Below, piece by piece: positions 50,227 through 64,000 of a DNA stretch of 64,000 bases (the stretch's first letter is position 1; every line of letters starts with the position of its first letter). The DNA lies in the NCBI GenBank assembly GCA_008360975.2, contig CM039193.1, positions 6,624,501 to 6,688,500 of the forward strand, given 5' to 3'. Origin of the DNA: Lichenostomus cassidix (Eukaryota > Chordata > Aves > Passeriformes > Meliphagidae). The translations under genes and the position numbers were made by a program. The notes below the pieces were generated by a model. That model saw only the letters and a program-made list of their open reading frames with translations. It made no database searches and had not been told where the DNA came from.

Positions 50227-53200
50227 TTATTTCTTGAAATGAGAACCCCTCCAGGGGCAACACTCAGTTTGCATGGAAGACAACATTCTCACACACCAGT
50301 CATTTCCAGTAAAGTATTCCACAAAAGTCTGGGTGTTCAGTACATGCTTGTTGGGAATTTATGCAAATCTATTCTACAAATAATCTTGACAAATAATGCT
50401 AAGAGTGAATTTGAGCTGAGGCTGAGATCGAAGGTGTTAGTTAGGTTATCAGACACAGTGGGTGGCATGTTAATGTGTTCACTTCTTAACCAGTGGGTAC
50501 AAGTGAGAGGCTTGATCTACAACTGAAAGAGAAAACTGAAAGGAAAATTGAATATAGAGCACAACAGATATTGCTGAACAGATTCGCATGTGGGCACTTG
50601 ATTTATCACAATGCCTACATAAATATGTATGGAGCAACTGTTTCGGAGTAGCCCTGTGCATGGACAAGCCTGTAAAATTAGTTTTCTGATGTAAATATTA
50701 AAATTGGCCCTTGGCAAGTAATGTAAGTAATAGTCTCTTACAAAATCACTGTTTCCATTAATTTTACTGGCATCACCTTTATCTGTGTAAGAAGGAGAGA
50801 GAAGCATCAAACAGGCCTGAAAGCCAGCAAAATAAATTCAGAGTTATTTTCAAGAGGTCTGCTTGTCTCGCAGTTAAGAAAATGCACCATGAGCTGGGAA
50901 AACAGGTTTAGGTCTCAGCTCTGCCAGGGTCTAATTTTTCTCTGTAGAGAAGCAGGATGTATTTCTTGCAGCAGACACAAAGCATTTTCTCTTAGTTCAA
51001 AGAATAATCATTTTTCCCGAGCAATTACATCTAACAACTTGCATTTTTTTTGCATCCTCCAGTAGCTTTGTTTTACTGCAATTGTCCTTGTTAAAAAAAA
51101 AAGTACCTTTCCTCTTCCTTAAACCGATTAGAAACATCATTCACATCACCCCGTGGAAGCGAATTGAGCTATTCCCAACAGCCACTCAAAAAATACATAA
51201 TCACCATAATTACTGGTGGCATCTAATTAACATTCAGCTTCCTCTCTACAGCAGCTACAGCTGGACAATCCATTCATTTCAACCTAAAACTAATGCTCTC
51301 CTAATTATTTTCCGTCACACTGAGCAGCCCACCTGTGCCCATCTTCACCAAGGCTCTGTCTGGCACAGAGTGGGGGCAGAGCCTGTGAGCTCAGCCTGGA
51401 ACAGCCTTGCTGACAACTGCCCCATGCACACACAGGGACCTGCTCCCACTAATTATACAGCTCCTGGCTTTATTAGCTTGCTTAGCTAGGATTCACACCC
51501 CCCAAAAAAAAAAAAGACAAAAGGCAAAGGACCTGCCTACATCAAATTCATGCACAGTCACCCCAAGGGACTTCGTGCTCTGGGTTTGGCAGGAGAGGGC
51601 AGAGGCTAGATGAGCCCATAAAATGCACACACCTCTGGTTTGATGCTGGGGACTGTCTTCCAGCAGGGGATGAGCACAACAGTGGGTGGTTCAAACCCCT
51701 GGTGCATCCTGTGCTGTCTGCAGGCTGGGGCAAATCCTCTGCTGCCACCTTCATTCTCCTTCCCTGGCCACTCTGTGGAACAAAACTGCTCAAGCCAAGC
51801 ACTATTTAAAAAATAAACTCAGCTAGGGATTACACAGATATAGCAGCTTGGTTTTATTAACTGCCCAGTATCAGTCACTCACTCTGAATAAAATTAAGTA
51901 CGTGTAAATCCATGATACTTTGGTTGTTTCAGTCTACTCCTAGCCCTTTCTTGTAGCTCTTTCAACCTCCATGTAACTAATCAGGCAACTTTTTAATCCA
52001 CTTTTATTCTCCAGACATGCATCAGCTCTTGCTAGGAAAAGTAATGCCTGCTGCTGCCATCTAGATGAGCTCCAACTCATTAACTCTGTTTCCTTCCAAA
52101 ATTCAGCTAAAAACGTATTTTCTTTTTTGCCCACTCCTCTATCCCATTGCTATTATGTTTCTACTTACATTATTTCAGCCTGTAATGATTGCAGCAATCC
52201 TAGGAATGATGATCTGCAAAATTATCTTGAATTTGCATTTGCATTTTAGCTTTCATCATTACAACAAAATATATAAAGAGGGATGAGAAGGGAGCTGACA
52301 GTTACTGGGGGAAGCTCTGGCTGAACTTCTCCTGAACTCAGGAATTACTAATGCCTCTTTCTTTGCCTTCACCCCCACTTTAATTTGTCAGCTTTAGGGT
52401 GAACCTCTAAAAGCACCAAGAGGCCTCTGCTCAGCCAGCCAGATGGGTTCACAAACCCCACAGTGACACAGTGTTTACCCACAGTGGGTAAGAGGCTAAT
52501 GAAGTTCAAAATCCATGGGGAGAAGGAAGGAGGTTCGACAGCACAATCTTGTAGATATCACTTGCTTCAGAGATCAAGGACAAAAATATAGCAGGTCAAG
52601 AGAGACAACTCTTGTAAGAGTTGTCATAGATGGCCTGAGTGTCAGGGGGGAAAAAAATAAATCAGTGCATGCATATTGGAGGGTTATTTATGTACTAGTC
52701 AAGTAGTTATGGTTTTGGTACCAATGTAAGAACTCCAAGCCCCAGTTAAGTTTAGAACTTCAGAATCTTCAGACTTTGCACACAAATTTTTCCCACCATC
52801 GTCACCTGCAGAGTGGTAAAGTGCCTCCAAATGGAATTGCCCAGCCTTCCCCAAGCAAATTTTCCATTCCACCAAAGATAACCTCATCTTGGCAGCTGAC
52901 CTGTAAAACCTTTTAGACACAGCTATAGGTAGAAGACCACATTTCATGAAAATGCCCTAGTTCTCATCAGTGCAAATCAAGCTAAGATGAATCAGAGAAT
53001 TGAAGACCCAGCATTTGCTAAATTCAAGAGATGCCCATGTGCTCCACTGGCTGTCCAAGAGCACTTGTGTTTGAAGGACTAACTGCAAACCAGTGCATTT
53101 TTCTTTGCCATTTTTCTGGAAAAGAACTTAACAGAGTTAACACAATCTCCAGCCAGCAGGACTTTGCTAAGGCTCCCCAGGTGAACCTCTTGCATTTCAT

Positions 53201-56200
53201 TTACCTTCCTGGTGCAGCCCAGGTTTGCAGACACCTGGGTTTTGGGCTGCCCACACCAGCCAGGCTCACACCTCCCACTTCACATCATCTCTCCTGGAAA
53301 AGGCACTCAAAGCATCAGCAAGCAAAGAGCCCTTGCAAACCCCAGAAGTCCACAACAGGCCCAGCAGAAGAGGAGGAATGGGTGGATTCTCTGGTGTCTA
53401 GTTGCACATACACCATCTCTGCAAGTACTCTCAGCAGTGAGGATTTGTTGTGTCCAATCTATTATTTTATTTGCTTTTAAAAAACTTCCTGAAAAGCTGA
53501 TTCTTTGAAACCCCACTATCCTGCCCCATCAAGCTGACACTGTCCAGCAGGTTCACAGTATGTCTGTACTCCCTGTTAGGCTGCAAGGTGCCAGCCACAA
53601 CCAAATTATTTCGTCTGATGCTTAAAAACAGAACTCACAGATGATAAAACAAACATCCCCTTCAAACTAATGGCCCTCTCCAAAAGCCAAGCAGGTAGCA
53701 ACTCACCACTTCAAACCCCACTTCCATTCCTAATTGCTTTTAGCCTCTTCTTGAGGCAATTAACTCCATACCCACCCCCTGACACTTTCTCACTCCAAAA
53801 AGCAGCTCCCAGTTTACTGGCACAGGGCTCTGCATTAGGATCTCGAGCTTCCGTCTTTATTCTCTTTCCTCCGCAGGGCTCTGCATGTGTTTGTGTCTGG
53901 GCATGTGTTTTCTCACCCTGATGAATCCATTATTTATGGGGCTGAAAGAGCAAAGCTGCTGAAACCATTTAGCTCTTCTGCATGTCTCTCAAAGGCATAA
54001 CAAACATAATGGGAAAGCAAATATCAGGCTAAGCGGGGTTGTTTGAGGGAGAACAGAAATGAACGTGGGGATGCTGGGCAGCGGGTATGTCAACGTGTGC
54101 CACGCTTTCCTGCCTGGCATGGGGCTAAAACCCTCCTGTCCTGGCTCCAGCTGCTCCCAGGGATGCCCAGAGCAGCCTGGACCAGCACAGGGCAGTGTGC
54201 TCCGAGGGATGCTCTGTGTTCCCTGGATCACTGATGTGATCAGTGAATCAGCTTTACCGGATTTGGCAAACGGCACTAGAGGGCAGAGCTGTTTACCCTC
54301 AGCACACTGAGACAAGGAAAAACACAACTTCCAGCTTCTGAATTCTCCACAGTCCTGTCCAACGCCAAAGCCTGTTAATACACAAAAGCCACCAAATATA
54401 TTTCCACTTAGAGTGACCAGCAGAGGCATTAACGAGCAAACCGAGAGTCTGCCCTTCCCTGCTCTGTCTTTACCGAGACTGAAGAGTTGTAGATATGTGT
54501 GACAGCCTCCTGCCAAGGCAGCAGCACCTCTGCCTGGTGCTGCCCTGGCTCTCTGCCTTCCAGGGGGCACAGGGCAATACAAATAACACAGGTCCTTTCA
54601 CAGCACGGGAGTGACAAAGCCTGTGCTCTTCCCATCACTGATGCGGATGAAAAGGCTTTACTCACAGAGACCAGAAATTATGGATCACACTGACACTCTG
54701 CTGCCCAGGCTTGCTGCTAAGCACCTCAGACAGAAAATGCTTCCAAGCAGACAAAACCTTCAAGGTTTTAGCTTTTGTTTTGAGCAGATGACCAGAGGCC
54801 AAGAGAATCCCTGTAAGTGGGCAAGCAGAGCTGTTTGAATGCACATGCACCCCACAAACCACAGGATTTACACTCCAGAGAGCACCTCCAATAGCCACCA
54901 CTACATCTCCCAGACCTCAGCTCACTGCACCTGGCTCAGGAGGGGTGGGAGGGACTGTAATTCCCCAAACTGACCTTCTTGTGCTGTTACATGCAAAGGT
55001 TTTTGGATGGTATACACTTGATAATTTGAACAGACTTTTCCACAGTGTCCCTGGTACTGAGAGTTCCTTTGGATGAGGATTATGGCCCCAAGAATCCCTC
55101 TCCAAACCACATATAAATCCTTTTCTTATTATTTCCCCAGTGCACAGTGTGCTTTTCTTTATTATTATCAAGATCAGTCATCCTGCAGGTCTGTTTACTG
55201 TTGAGTAAGGAAGCAAAGGAGTTTTGCCCCAGAAAGTCACTGTTCCTTCCAGAGGCTAAGGAACTCGTTCATGAAGTACCACACTGCATCACATCCCAGC
55301 TCTGCTGCCAGTGAGGCAGAAAAAAAAATCTCTTGAGAGGGGAGGAAAAAAGCCTGCAAAATATAACTCAAAGCACAGTGCATTAATGGCCTAGGCAGCA
55401 GCTTAGAATAATGCTGGCTATCCCAATAGCATGAAATAAAACTCTATTAATATTTAAAGAGAAGGAAGGAAATAATACTGGTTTCAGGTCTCAGTCACAT
55501 CTTGTCCCTTGCCACAACCACTTTATTCCACATCTCTTCCTCCTGGGCACACCCTGCATCTCCTTCTTTGCAGAGGAAAGGCAATGCGTTGCCTTCTTTT
55601 CATGCAGAATTTGATTTCAAAGTCATCATTGCAAAGAGGGTTGAAAGGACCCTCAGAGCAGAGGCCAGGCAGCTCTATCTTTTCTGGCAGATGTTTATCT
55701 AACTTCTGACCCCCAGTGACTGCAACTCCACAACTTCCTGGGGCAAATCTGCCCCCCTGCTTCTCCATCTGCTTCTCAAAATTATATACCCTTAATAGCA
55801 TGTCTTGTCCTCCCAACCACCACAAACGAGAGAACTGCCCATTCCCTTCCTCTCTTCCCTGCAGCAGCCCAGGAGAACTCAAACATGACCTCACCTCATT
55901 CCAGTTACCTCTTTTTTCCCCTCACAGTTAATAGCCTGAACCCCACAGCTTTTCTCCCCACAGCCTCTATTCTAAGTTCATTTTTGCTGTCCCTTTCTTG
56001 ACTCTGTTTTCCCAACTATCTCTTTCTTTTGGGATGAAGCCCAAAATGTGATGGCTTCCCAGAGTCTAACCAGCACGGAGCAAAGCAGGAAGGATTGACT
56101 CACCTGCCCATCACTCAGCTCTCCCAGTTTGCTGTGGTCCCAATGCAGCCACTTTACAGAAAAACAGTTCTTAGTTCTAGTCTGTGAAGCACCCTGTCCT

Positions 56201-59200
56201 CACCAATTCTTCAAAACTCCCCTTCCTGCAGAGCCCCAACCCAGAGAACTTGTGAAGCTGTTCCTCCATCCCCTAAATCACCTTAAGGAGCAGCCTAGCT
56301 CTTTCCAATGGCTACATTAAAAAAACAAAAAAACAAAGAAAAAAAACCTTACCTGAGCACATCACCTGCTCAGCTCACACCTGCACCAACCAGTTGGCCA
56401 AAACTGCTCCTCCCTACCTTAAAAGCAATGGCTGAAAGTGATTCTGCAGCTGTGATTAATGATGGCCTTTTAAACTTTCACTTGGGCTGACCTGAGCTCA
56501 CCTGCACTGACCCCAGGCAGGCTGGGTTTGGTGATTATGTCCATGCTCACAAATCCCAAGGGCACCCAGGTGTGGCTGGGTTTTATCTCAGCCCATCAAT
56601 CACTGCTCCTTGCTCCTTCCCTGGACGCTGGCTGGCCTCACCAAGAGGCTGTGCAGAGCAACTCTGGGGTTGTGTAAAGCCTGAGCAGTATTTAGATTTA
56701 CAGACAGAATATCTTCACTCTGTCTGCTTAACAATTTAGCATGCAGTTATCATCTTTAAATACAGTTGGGCAGAGAACTAAGATGGATACTGTTCCTATT
56801 CTTCAAATAGTTACTAACAAATTATAGTAGTGTATTAATATTAGAGACATATTTTTCACCAGCTGCATGGTCATCCTCTAACTATGACTGTGGTTATTAT
56901 GTACACTGGTGTTGGAGCACCATGCTGGGCTCATTGAATTTACAGTTTATCTCCAGGGTTTGCTGCAAAGTCTCATGACCAGCCTGAAAAAAACAATACT
57001 TAATTCTTTCATAGATGCTGATTCCAAATTACAGATCACTCAGGGAAAAAAAAAAAAAGCTTATGAAAATCAAAAGTGATAAACAGCATATACATATGAA
57101 TATTAATTCCAAAACAATATAAAGCACATAAAAGGACATGTTCCCTACCAAGGAGAACACAAAATACTAACACCCCTGCATAAAATGAAATTCAGCCAAA
57201 GAAGCTTTAAGCAGCATTACAAAATCAACATCCCTCAAATGTCAATGACCAAATCTGAATGTGGTTTCAGCCACCCTCCAGGTTTTCAGCATATAGTAAT
57301 TCTTGACTTTAGCCCAAACATACCTGCCAAACCTGCCTGGATGTATTTACAACTCAGATGGGGGTTGTGCAACAAAATACCTGATTTGCACATGCAAATT
57401 CTCATGAAAACCATAAACAGACAATTAACTTAGACAATTTTTCAGAGTGTGCTCAGAAGCTGACAATTTAATCATTTCAAGTGTAAAACAGCCTTTTTGT
57501 TACTGTGAAACATGAGGCCTGTCATGAGGTTATAACTGAAACATATAAATTGCTATCTGATGAGTATGAGCCATCAAAGCCAAGGAACACCAAAGCCTGG
57601 ATGGATTTAAAACAAGAGCAAGGCTGGCACGAATCAATAGTGGTAAACAAGAGCCTTCAAACAATTTAAAGGACAAATCTCTCTGTGTGCATTTGGCTAT
57701 TTAAGTTCAGGAACACCAGCTTTAATAAACAGCACATTCTATATGAAAGAAGAAGAAGTTGTTTTATTTTTAATATAAGAAATTGATTCACTTCTCAAAT
57801 ATTTGCATAGTTTTGTTTAATTTTGTAGAAACCTAAAATTGAGGCTGAGATCAAAGAGACAGATTTCACCAGAGACAATAGGTTTTATGGAGCTCTGCAA
57901 AGTTCTACCATCACCTGAAGATGTTTTAATTCAGGAAAGATCTTTACATTTCCAGCCTGCCAGTTTCAGTTGAGACTAATAATTAAACTTGTAAACGGAC
58001 TGCTGGCTCTTCCCTGAACTGTGATTTCAATACTCAGTTTGGAGGCCACATCTTGCTGTTAATAATGGGCAATTCTGGGCCAGGGTTAGAAATGTTTCTA
58101 TCAGCCAGGTCATTTCAAGTAGGTGACACCAGGGCTCATATTCTGGGGTAACTCAAACTGCAAATAATTAACAGTGGCCAGAGGAGGAAAGAGTGAGAAA
58201 TAAGGAAAAAAACCCTCCAGGTTTATATGTTTAATTCAGCCAGTCATGTAGTATTAGTATATTATTTTATTAGATTTTTTCATTGTTTCTAATTAGAGTT
58301 TGCTGGCTTCTCCATACAGGGATAGTCAGTGACAAAATTCAGTAAAATTCTGCAGTATGTGATTTCAAACATACAGAGGCTTGAACAAGGCTCTGTAGAC
58401 AGTGATACTGAGGGGTGCCAAAATGACTGCTTTCACTCAGCTCTCAGAGAATCAACACTGTTTATGACTAAAACCAATTGCATCAAAATCAAACAGAAGT
58501 CAGACTCTGCCCACAATTTTTCATGCATTAAGGGCTGGGAGATGATGGGGAAAATGGACCATTATTCATAAGGCACGTGATTTCAGCCCTCTGAAATAAC
58601 CACAGCACTGCAAAATTAGATAAAGCTGACCCTCTGGTGAGTGACAGTCTCCTCCAGAGCCCTTTTTGCTCATCAGTTGCCTATTTTGCAGACCCACCTT
58701 GTTCTCCCCAAGTTCCTTACAGTGCTGCTCCATTAACTATGGTCCCAGTTTGGGGCTTGTGGAGGCAGTGCCAGACCTGAGCCTCCCACAGGAAGGTCAA
58801 GGTGGATGTGTCACCTGGGGCATTTATTTGGAGCAGGTGGTGTTAAAAAATCAAAGCCGTAAAGGCTGCCACTTCCACAGAGCTTACAGCACAAATAATA
58901 CAAGTTATTTAGCAATCTTGTCATTGCAGGCAAAGTTACAGCTGAGTCCTGATGGTGCTTTGATTTTAAAACTCAATCCTTGTAAACAAGTTGGCTGAAT
59001 TAAGGACATGGATAAAGGCAGTGGGAGGCTTTTCCCCTGCAAAGAGCAGAAAACAGTTTGTCCTGAAAAAATTAATCACGAAAAACATGCCTCTATTTAA
59101 ACAATTCTTTCCAAAATTCTGGAAGGGATTTCATTTCCCCAGGAACTCAACATTACATTTGGGTTAACAAGCACCAGAAGTAAAACCAATTAAAATTTTA

Positions 59201-62200
59201 CAGTCAGTGAGGACAGAACCAACAGGGTATAACAGCCTTCCAGATTTTCATTGATAGGGTGATGAAACACAAATATTTATGAGCTGAACATTGCCTCCAA
59301 TATCATTCAGGAGGAGTCCTTTCAATGCTCCAACTAACCTTTCAGGATTACAAGGGAGGAGACTTGGAACAGATAAGCTCTTCACCCCAGCTCACCCGGA
59401 ATGTACTTTATCACCACATGTATCTCTTCTTCATCAGCATTAGGCAAAGTAGAATGAAAATGTGAGACAGGATAATGCTGCTCAATAAAAAAAGAATGAA
59501 AAATCTGGAGACAACTGGAAGTGATGAATCAAACTGCTGCACAGAAATATGCAAAAGAAAGCCTTATTTACCTCACAGTACGGAGGCTGGTGCATTATTA
59601 AAAGGAACAGCCTTAAGCTCCTGATAGAAGAACTGAAGATCTCCTCATCCACAGCCAAGGAACAAGAAGGAACTGCTTGCCAGCATCTCACAAAGTCTGT
59701 GACCCAGCCAAGAACTGAGCCCAGATTTCTCAGTGGCAGTCCAGCATCATGAACACATCTTTCCCATCAAAGGAAGGCTGGAAAAAAATGCCCTGACAGT
59801 GCAAATCCATACAAGAAAATTAAATCTACCTAATCAAGAAAATACTCCTCCGTGTCTGTGAAATGCATCACTCCAGGTCAAGAGGAATTTGTCTCATCTC
59901 ATAAATGTCACACATGCCTCATGCTGCTCTGCACTACCTCAGCAATGTGCTGGAACCTGGAGAGAAATATGAAATAAAACACAGCACCAGACACTCACCC
60001 CAGGGCATCTTCCACAGGGCAAAGGGGGTCTGCCCAAGGGGTCACCTCAATGTTCTCTCTTCACACTGCACAGCTCAGAAATGACCTGTGCCAGGTGACA
60101 CTCAGGAAAAGGGGAGGAGAAAGTGAGAAGCCAGGACTGTTCAATATACAAATGCAGGAAAAACTCTCAAACAGGTACAAGTGCTGCATTCTTGTCTGGG
60201 ATGGTGAAGGATTTGACTTTTTTTCCTGCCCAGGTCATTCCCTTTTCCGTATAGAAGAAGAAGGTGGGTGCTGCAACCTCTAGAAAATACAAGCAAGAAA
60301 CTTCATCTTAAACTAAGGAAAGGAGATTCCAGCTTGACCTAAAGGGAAGAACTGAAGGTTACTTGTGATACTCAGCAAAATAAATCCTTTACAATCACTG
60401 TACTGCTTTGCCCATTTATCAGTTTGCAGTTTTGTTCTACTTTCATAAATCAGAATTTGTTATCAAACACATAATTTTGTGTATCTATCTGGGTGGCATG
60501 TGAAGACTGAAGTGTGTCACAAAGCCACACCTCACCTGCAGGGTGCCTGCTCAGCTCAACACCTCCTCAGCCCACATCAGCCCTCAGGTGCCAGACAGCA
60601 ACAGCAGGAGTCTCCCTGCAAGATTCACAGGCAAGGTAAGGACTGTAGCACTTGGGAGAGGAACAGGAGTTTTCTAATGATCAGCAGTGAGAAGGAAATT
60701 CATTTGATGCACTCCAAGAAAGCAGGGAGGGCACCTGTAAAGCCAGGGAGTTTGTCACAGTTGCTTAAACAAACACAGAACAGAAAACAGATGCTTTGCT
60801 TTAAAATTTTACTATAAGGGAGCACCATTTGTGCACTCACTGAGAAAACAGACTAAGACACTTTTAATAACTATGGAGACCACTGAAATGAAATTATACA
60901 GGACAATGTCAAAACATGGGTAACAAGGAAAAAATATTTTCAATTATAATTCCCTTAACCTGAATCGATATAGAATATCCAGGAGCAAGTTTCCCAAGGT
61001 GTGAGTTTGGGATCACACTCAGGACTTCTGCAGCACCAGTCTGACTCCAGGGAGCATCTCCCCAGGTACTGCTTCACCAGTCAAGCCATGAAAAGCTGGC
61101 AATGCAGAGAGGCACTCACCATGAAAAACCCAGGAAGAGGAGGAAACAAGGCAGAGAGTTTTGCAGAGCAAAGCTGTGGCAGTTGGGATGCAGATGGTGT
61201 CATGTTACCTGCTAGACCATGGGCATCCAGCACCACCCCTGCCTGCACGTCCCTTAAACCTGCTGGGAAAAGGAGCACCAAATGAGGAACACCCAGAGAA
61301 TGATGCTTTCCCCGTGATGGACTTCAGATGAGGCTTCTTAAGCAGCTTCTTAAACTCACTTCTGACTTTTCTGACTCTCACGATGTGCACAGCGTGAGGT
61401 GCTTTTGGCACACAGAGACAGCTTGGTGTGGGATAATTCACTACACCCAGAAATGTCAGTGTTCACCCCCTGACAGCAGCTAATGTTGCACTGTTCCCCT
61501 GGCACTGCAGACAACTGGGTAATAGAATAGCTCAGAACACCAAGAAGCGCAGAAAGAAAGTCTATTAAAAGCAAGAAGAGTCTCCTCAGTGAGTTACAAA
61601 GCTGCAGTCACTGCAGAGCCCATGAAGGACAGACAGTGAAGTTCATTAAAGAGCTCTCAGCAAACATTCCTTGTGTCAATGCCACTCCAGAGTTATCCTC
61701 CAGGCTCCATCAATGCTGCCTGTACACTTGCTGCTTCTCAGGTGTTTCAGAGATGAGCAGCTCTCAGGACAAGGCATTGCCTGCCTGCTTTGCCAGGACA
61801 TCAGCACCCCCAAAGCTCTGAACCATGCTGGGGCAGAGACAATTTATAATAGTTTGACTTTCTCTAACCTATCCCTGCCTCACAAGCAGCAGCAGCTGAT
61901 GCCAGCAGCTGAGCTCAGTCTGTTACAGCATTTTTCTGAGAAAACAGCATTGGATCTGGGCTCAGGGGAAGACATGTTTCTTCTTTTTGTACTCTCCATC
62001 CATGAAGACATTCCCCTCTGGGCCAGGCTTTGGGCATGATCACTCCAAATACACACACATGTTGAGGAATGGCTGGACATAATCCTGCTTTTACCCACAG
62101 TCGCTCATTTTCCATCAGTCCTTTCTGCCTCCTGACTCACCTCTGAACATCTGCATTGATTCCCTTACAAAGAGCATCCTTGTACCTGCCTTTAATTATC

Positions 62201-62364
62201 AGGGTGGTTGAAGTTCTCCAGATAAACACAGATTTTCTTCCTATGGAATTATCTCCCATGCACAGCTCTCCTTCTGACAAAAACAAGAGGACTGAAATGA
62301 GTCTGAGAGCTGTGCACATTCAGTATAAGGCTGAGCCTTTAAACTTCCCCATATTCCTTTTCTG

Positions 62365-62430
62365 CTTTTTGTTTTGTTTGTTTGATTTCGTTTGGGTTTT
62401 GAGGTTTTTTGCTGGTTTTTTCCCCCCTTT
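62365..62430. repeat. T/G-rich low-complexity tract
   Basis: Runs of T are broken by single G (GTTTTGTTTGTTTGA and similar) and end in a T-C stretch. No attached retroposon was recognised. Confidence 0.85.
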
Positions 62431-64000
62431 TCCACATTCTTACACTATTCACAGCATGGGCATTGGGGATGGCCAAATAAACTGTGGCAGTAGGTGAACA
62501 AGCAAAGGAACAGGGACTGAGATATTTGCCATATTTTGGATACTACAGGACAAAACCATGCAAAATTTTGGGTTTCCAAAATTCTTACAACTCCACAGTT
62601 TCTGCCAAGCAGAAGAGTTTTTTCCCAACAGGGCGAAGTATCCCAGAGGAGAGTAAGTGGCACTCCAACCTTCCTCCTCAGCATCTCACTGTCTCACTGC
62701 AGCAACACAGGCTCCTTCTGCACTATTTAAAATATCATTAAATACCACTCCTGCCATAGACTACCCATAAATATGCACTAATCCATGCACAGGAATACCT
62801 CTGGCTGTCTCTGATACTGAAGCTGTAACTGATGGCACAGCAAATGGGGGGCACTGCTCCTCATACCAAATAGCTGTGCCTTGTATTCAACTTTTTCACA
62901 AGTAGGTTTTCATATGCTAAATTTATGCAAACAAATGCTATTTTGGCAAATTCTTTTGTCAGCATTTTTATGACAACAGATACATACAGAATATAATGAC
63001 TCCAGCTCGCTGAAGAAAAAAGCCAGCATTTCTGAGAAAATTAGATTTAGGGAAAAAATATTCTGGTCTGGAATAACTGTCAGTATCTTCAAAAAAATTA
63101 TTCATTGTTTCCTTCCCTGGCAAAATTTATTGCAAATAAAGGTAAACAAAAGAGAATTAAGGAGAAGCAGATAAATTTCTTAACAACCTGCAGGCATCTC
63201 TTGGACCTTCCCTGCCATTCCCACCACACCAAGGCATGCAGGGACAACAGGGCTGGCTTCTGTCACAAGCTCGTGTAGCACACAGCCACCAGCAGTGAAG
63301 CTCTTTGGAAACTTTCCAAGGCCCTGATTCACCATCACACACATCTGGAGCACATTAAACTGCGCATTTGTTATCTTGGAGCTTTGAGATAAATCATGTT
63401 CCCTATCTGACTAAATAAAATCACATTACTGCTTCAAAAGGCATCATCCTAAGGGTTTGAGACCCAGGCAGATCATGTTAGTGGAGCTCCTCAGTCCAGC
63501 ACCTTGCAAGGGCAGAATCCCTTTGATCAGGGCTTCTCAGACAAGTGCAACCTGTTGCATCTGGGATCTGCTCAGGGCAGAGATGTTTGGATGCCCTGAG
63601 AGCAGAACATCCTTCCCCTGCACTGGCATTTCACAGCACCAGCCACAACCTGTGGTTTTCTGAAGTAGTTTCTAAATCACAACTGCAGGGAGAGCTGCAG
63701 CCCTCCAGGGCTCTGTCCCTATTTCTCATGAGAGTGGCAAGGCAGTTTGTTGCCTAGATAAGGCCAGATATCTGGTTTTCCATTTGTTTGCTTGGTTCTT
63801 TTTCCAAATATGCCACAATCTGTTGATCTGTGTAATGCAAATTACAAACTCTGTAATCTGTACATGTAAAAACAGCTACTTGCTTGGTCAAAAGATCACA
63901 ATCACAAGGTTGCCCCAGGTCACAAACAAAAATGCAAAATCTTTCCTTAGAAATATTTAAAAAGTAGAATAGTGACTTTATAATGACGTGGTGATGCTGC

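Noticed and set aside
53989..54582. 197-codon minus-strand open frame upstream of SYNPR
   Set aside because: It has no family resemblance and the opposite strand is open over the same DNA. No promoter or splice structure was seen.

Overview
The window is vertebrate nuclear DNA, most likely from a bird. It carries one recognisable protein-coding gene in widely spaced exons with canonical GT-AG junctions. Low-complexity runs are scattered through it, and three fragments match the 3' end of CR1 LINEs, the dominant retroposon family of birds and other sauropsids. I saw no bacterial-type operons, rRNA, tRNA or CRISPR array. A songbird is plausible but the sequence does not prove it.

The gene is synaptoporin (SYNPR), a four-transmembrane MARVEL-domain synaptic-vesicle protein of the synaptophysin family, on the minus strand. 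Five coding exons were placed by splice sites and reading phase: 40165-40188 (8 codons), 26127-26251, 11053-11251, 2010-2201 and 756-1022. Joined, they give a complete 268-residue protein of the short-N-terminus isoform. Introns 1 to 4 are about 13.9, 14.9, 8.9 and 1.0 kb. The 3' UTR fills 1-755 and seems to run off the window edge, because no poly(A) signal is visible.

The short isoform begins in an exon that contributes only eight residues. The sense-strand region just upstream holds a CT/CCCT pyrimidine tract, a TATA-like box, an upstream ORF overlapping the start codon, and a good splice-acceptor-like site 33 nt before the ATG. The sequence therefore leaves open whether this is a true first exon with its own promoter or an internal exon fed by an upstream promoter.

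From 40.4 to 64 kb I found no convincing exon. This stretch is either intron of a longer SYNPR transcript, whose N-terminal exon would lie beyond 64 kb, or 5' flank. It holds CR1 fragments, simple repeats, a small tandem duplication, a 12-bp inverted repeat with octamer motifs, and a possible conserved element near 43.7 kb. Intron 1 holds an unexplained pair of about 63-bp near-identical segments 1.3 kb apart. The many other open frames, up to 243 codons, look like chance.

No clearly novel system was found. The most useful leads are the structure of the alternative first exon, the divergent C-terminal tail, and the paired intronic element.
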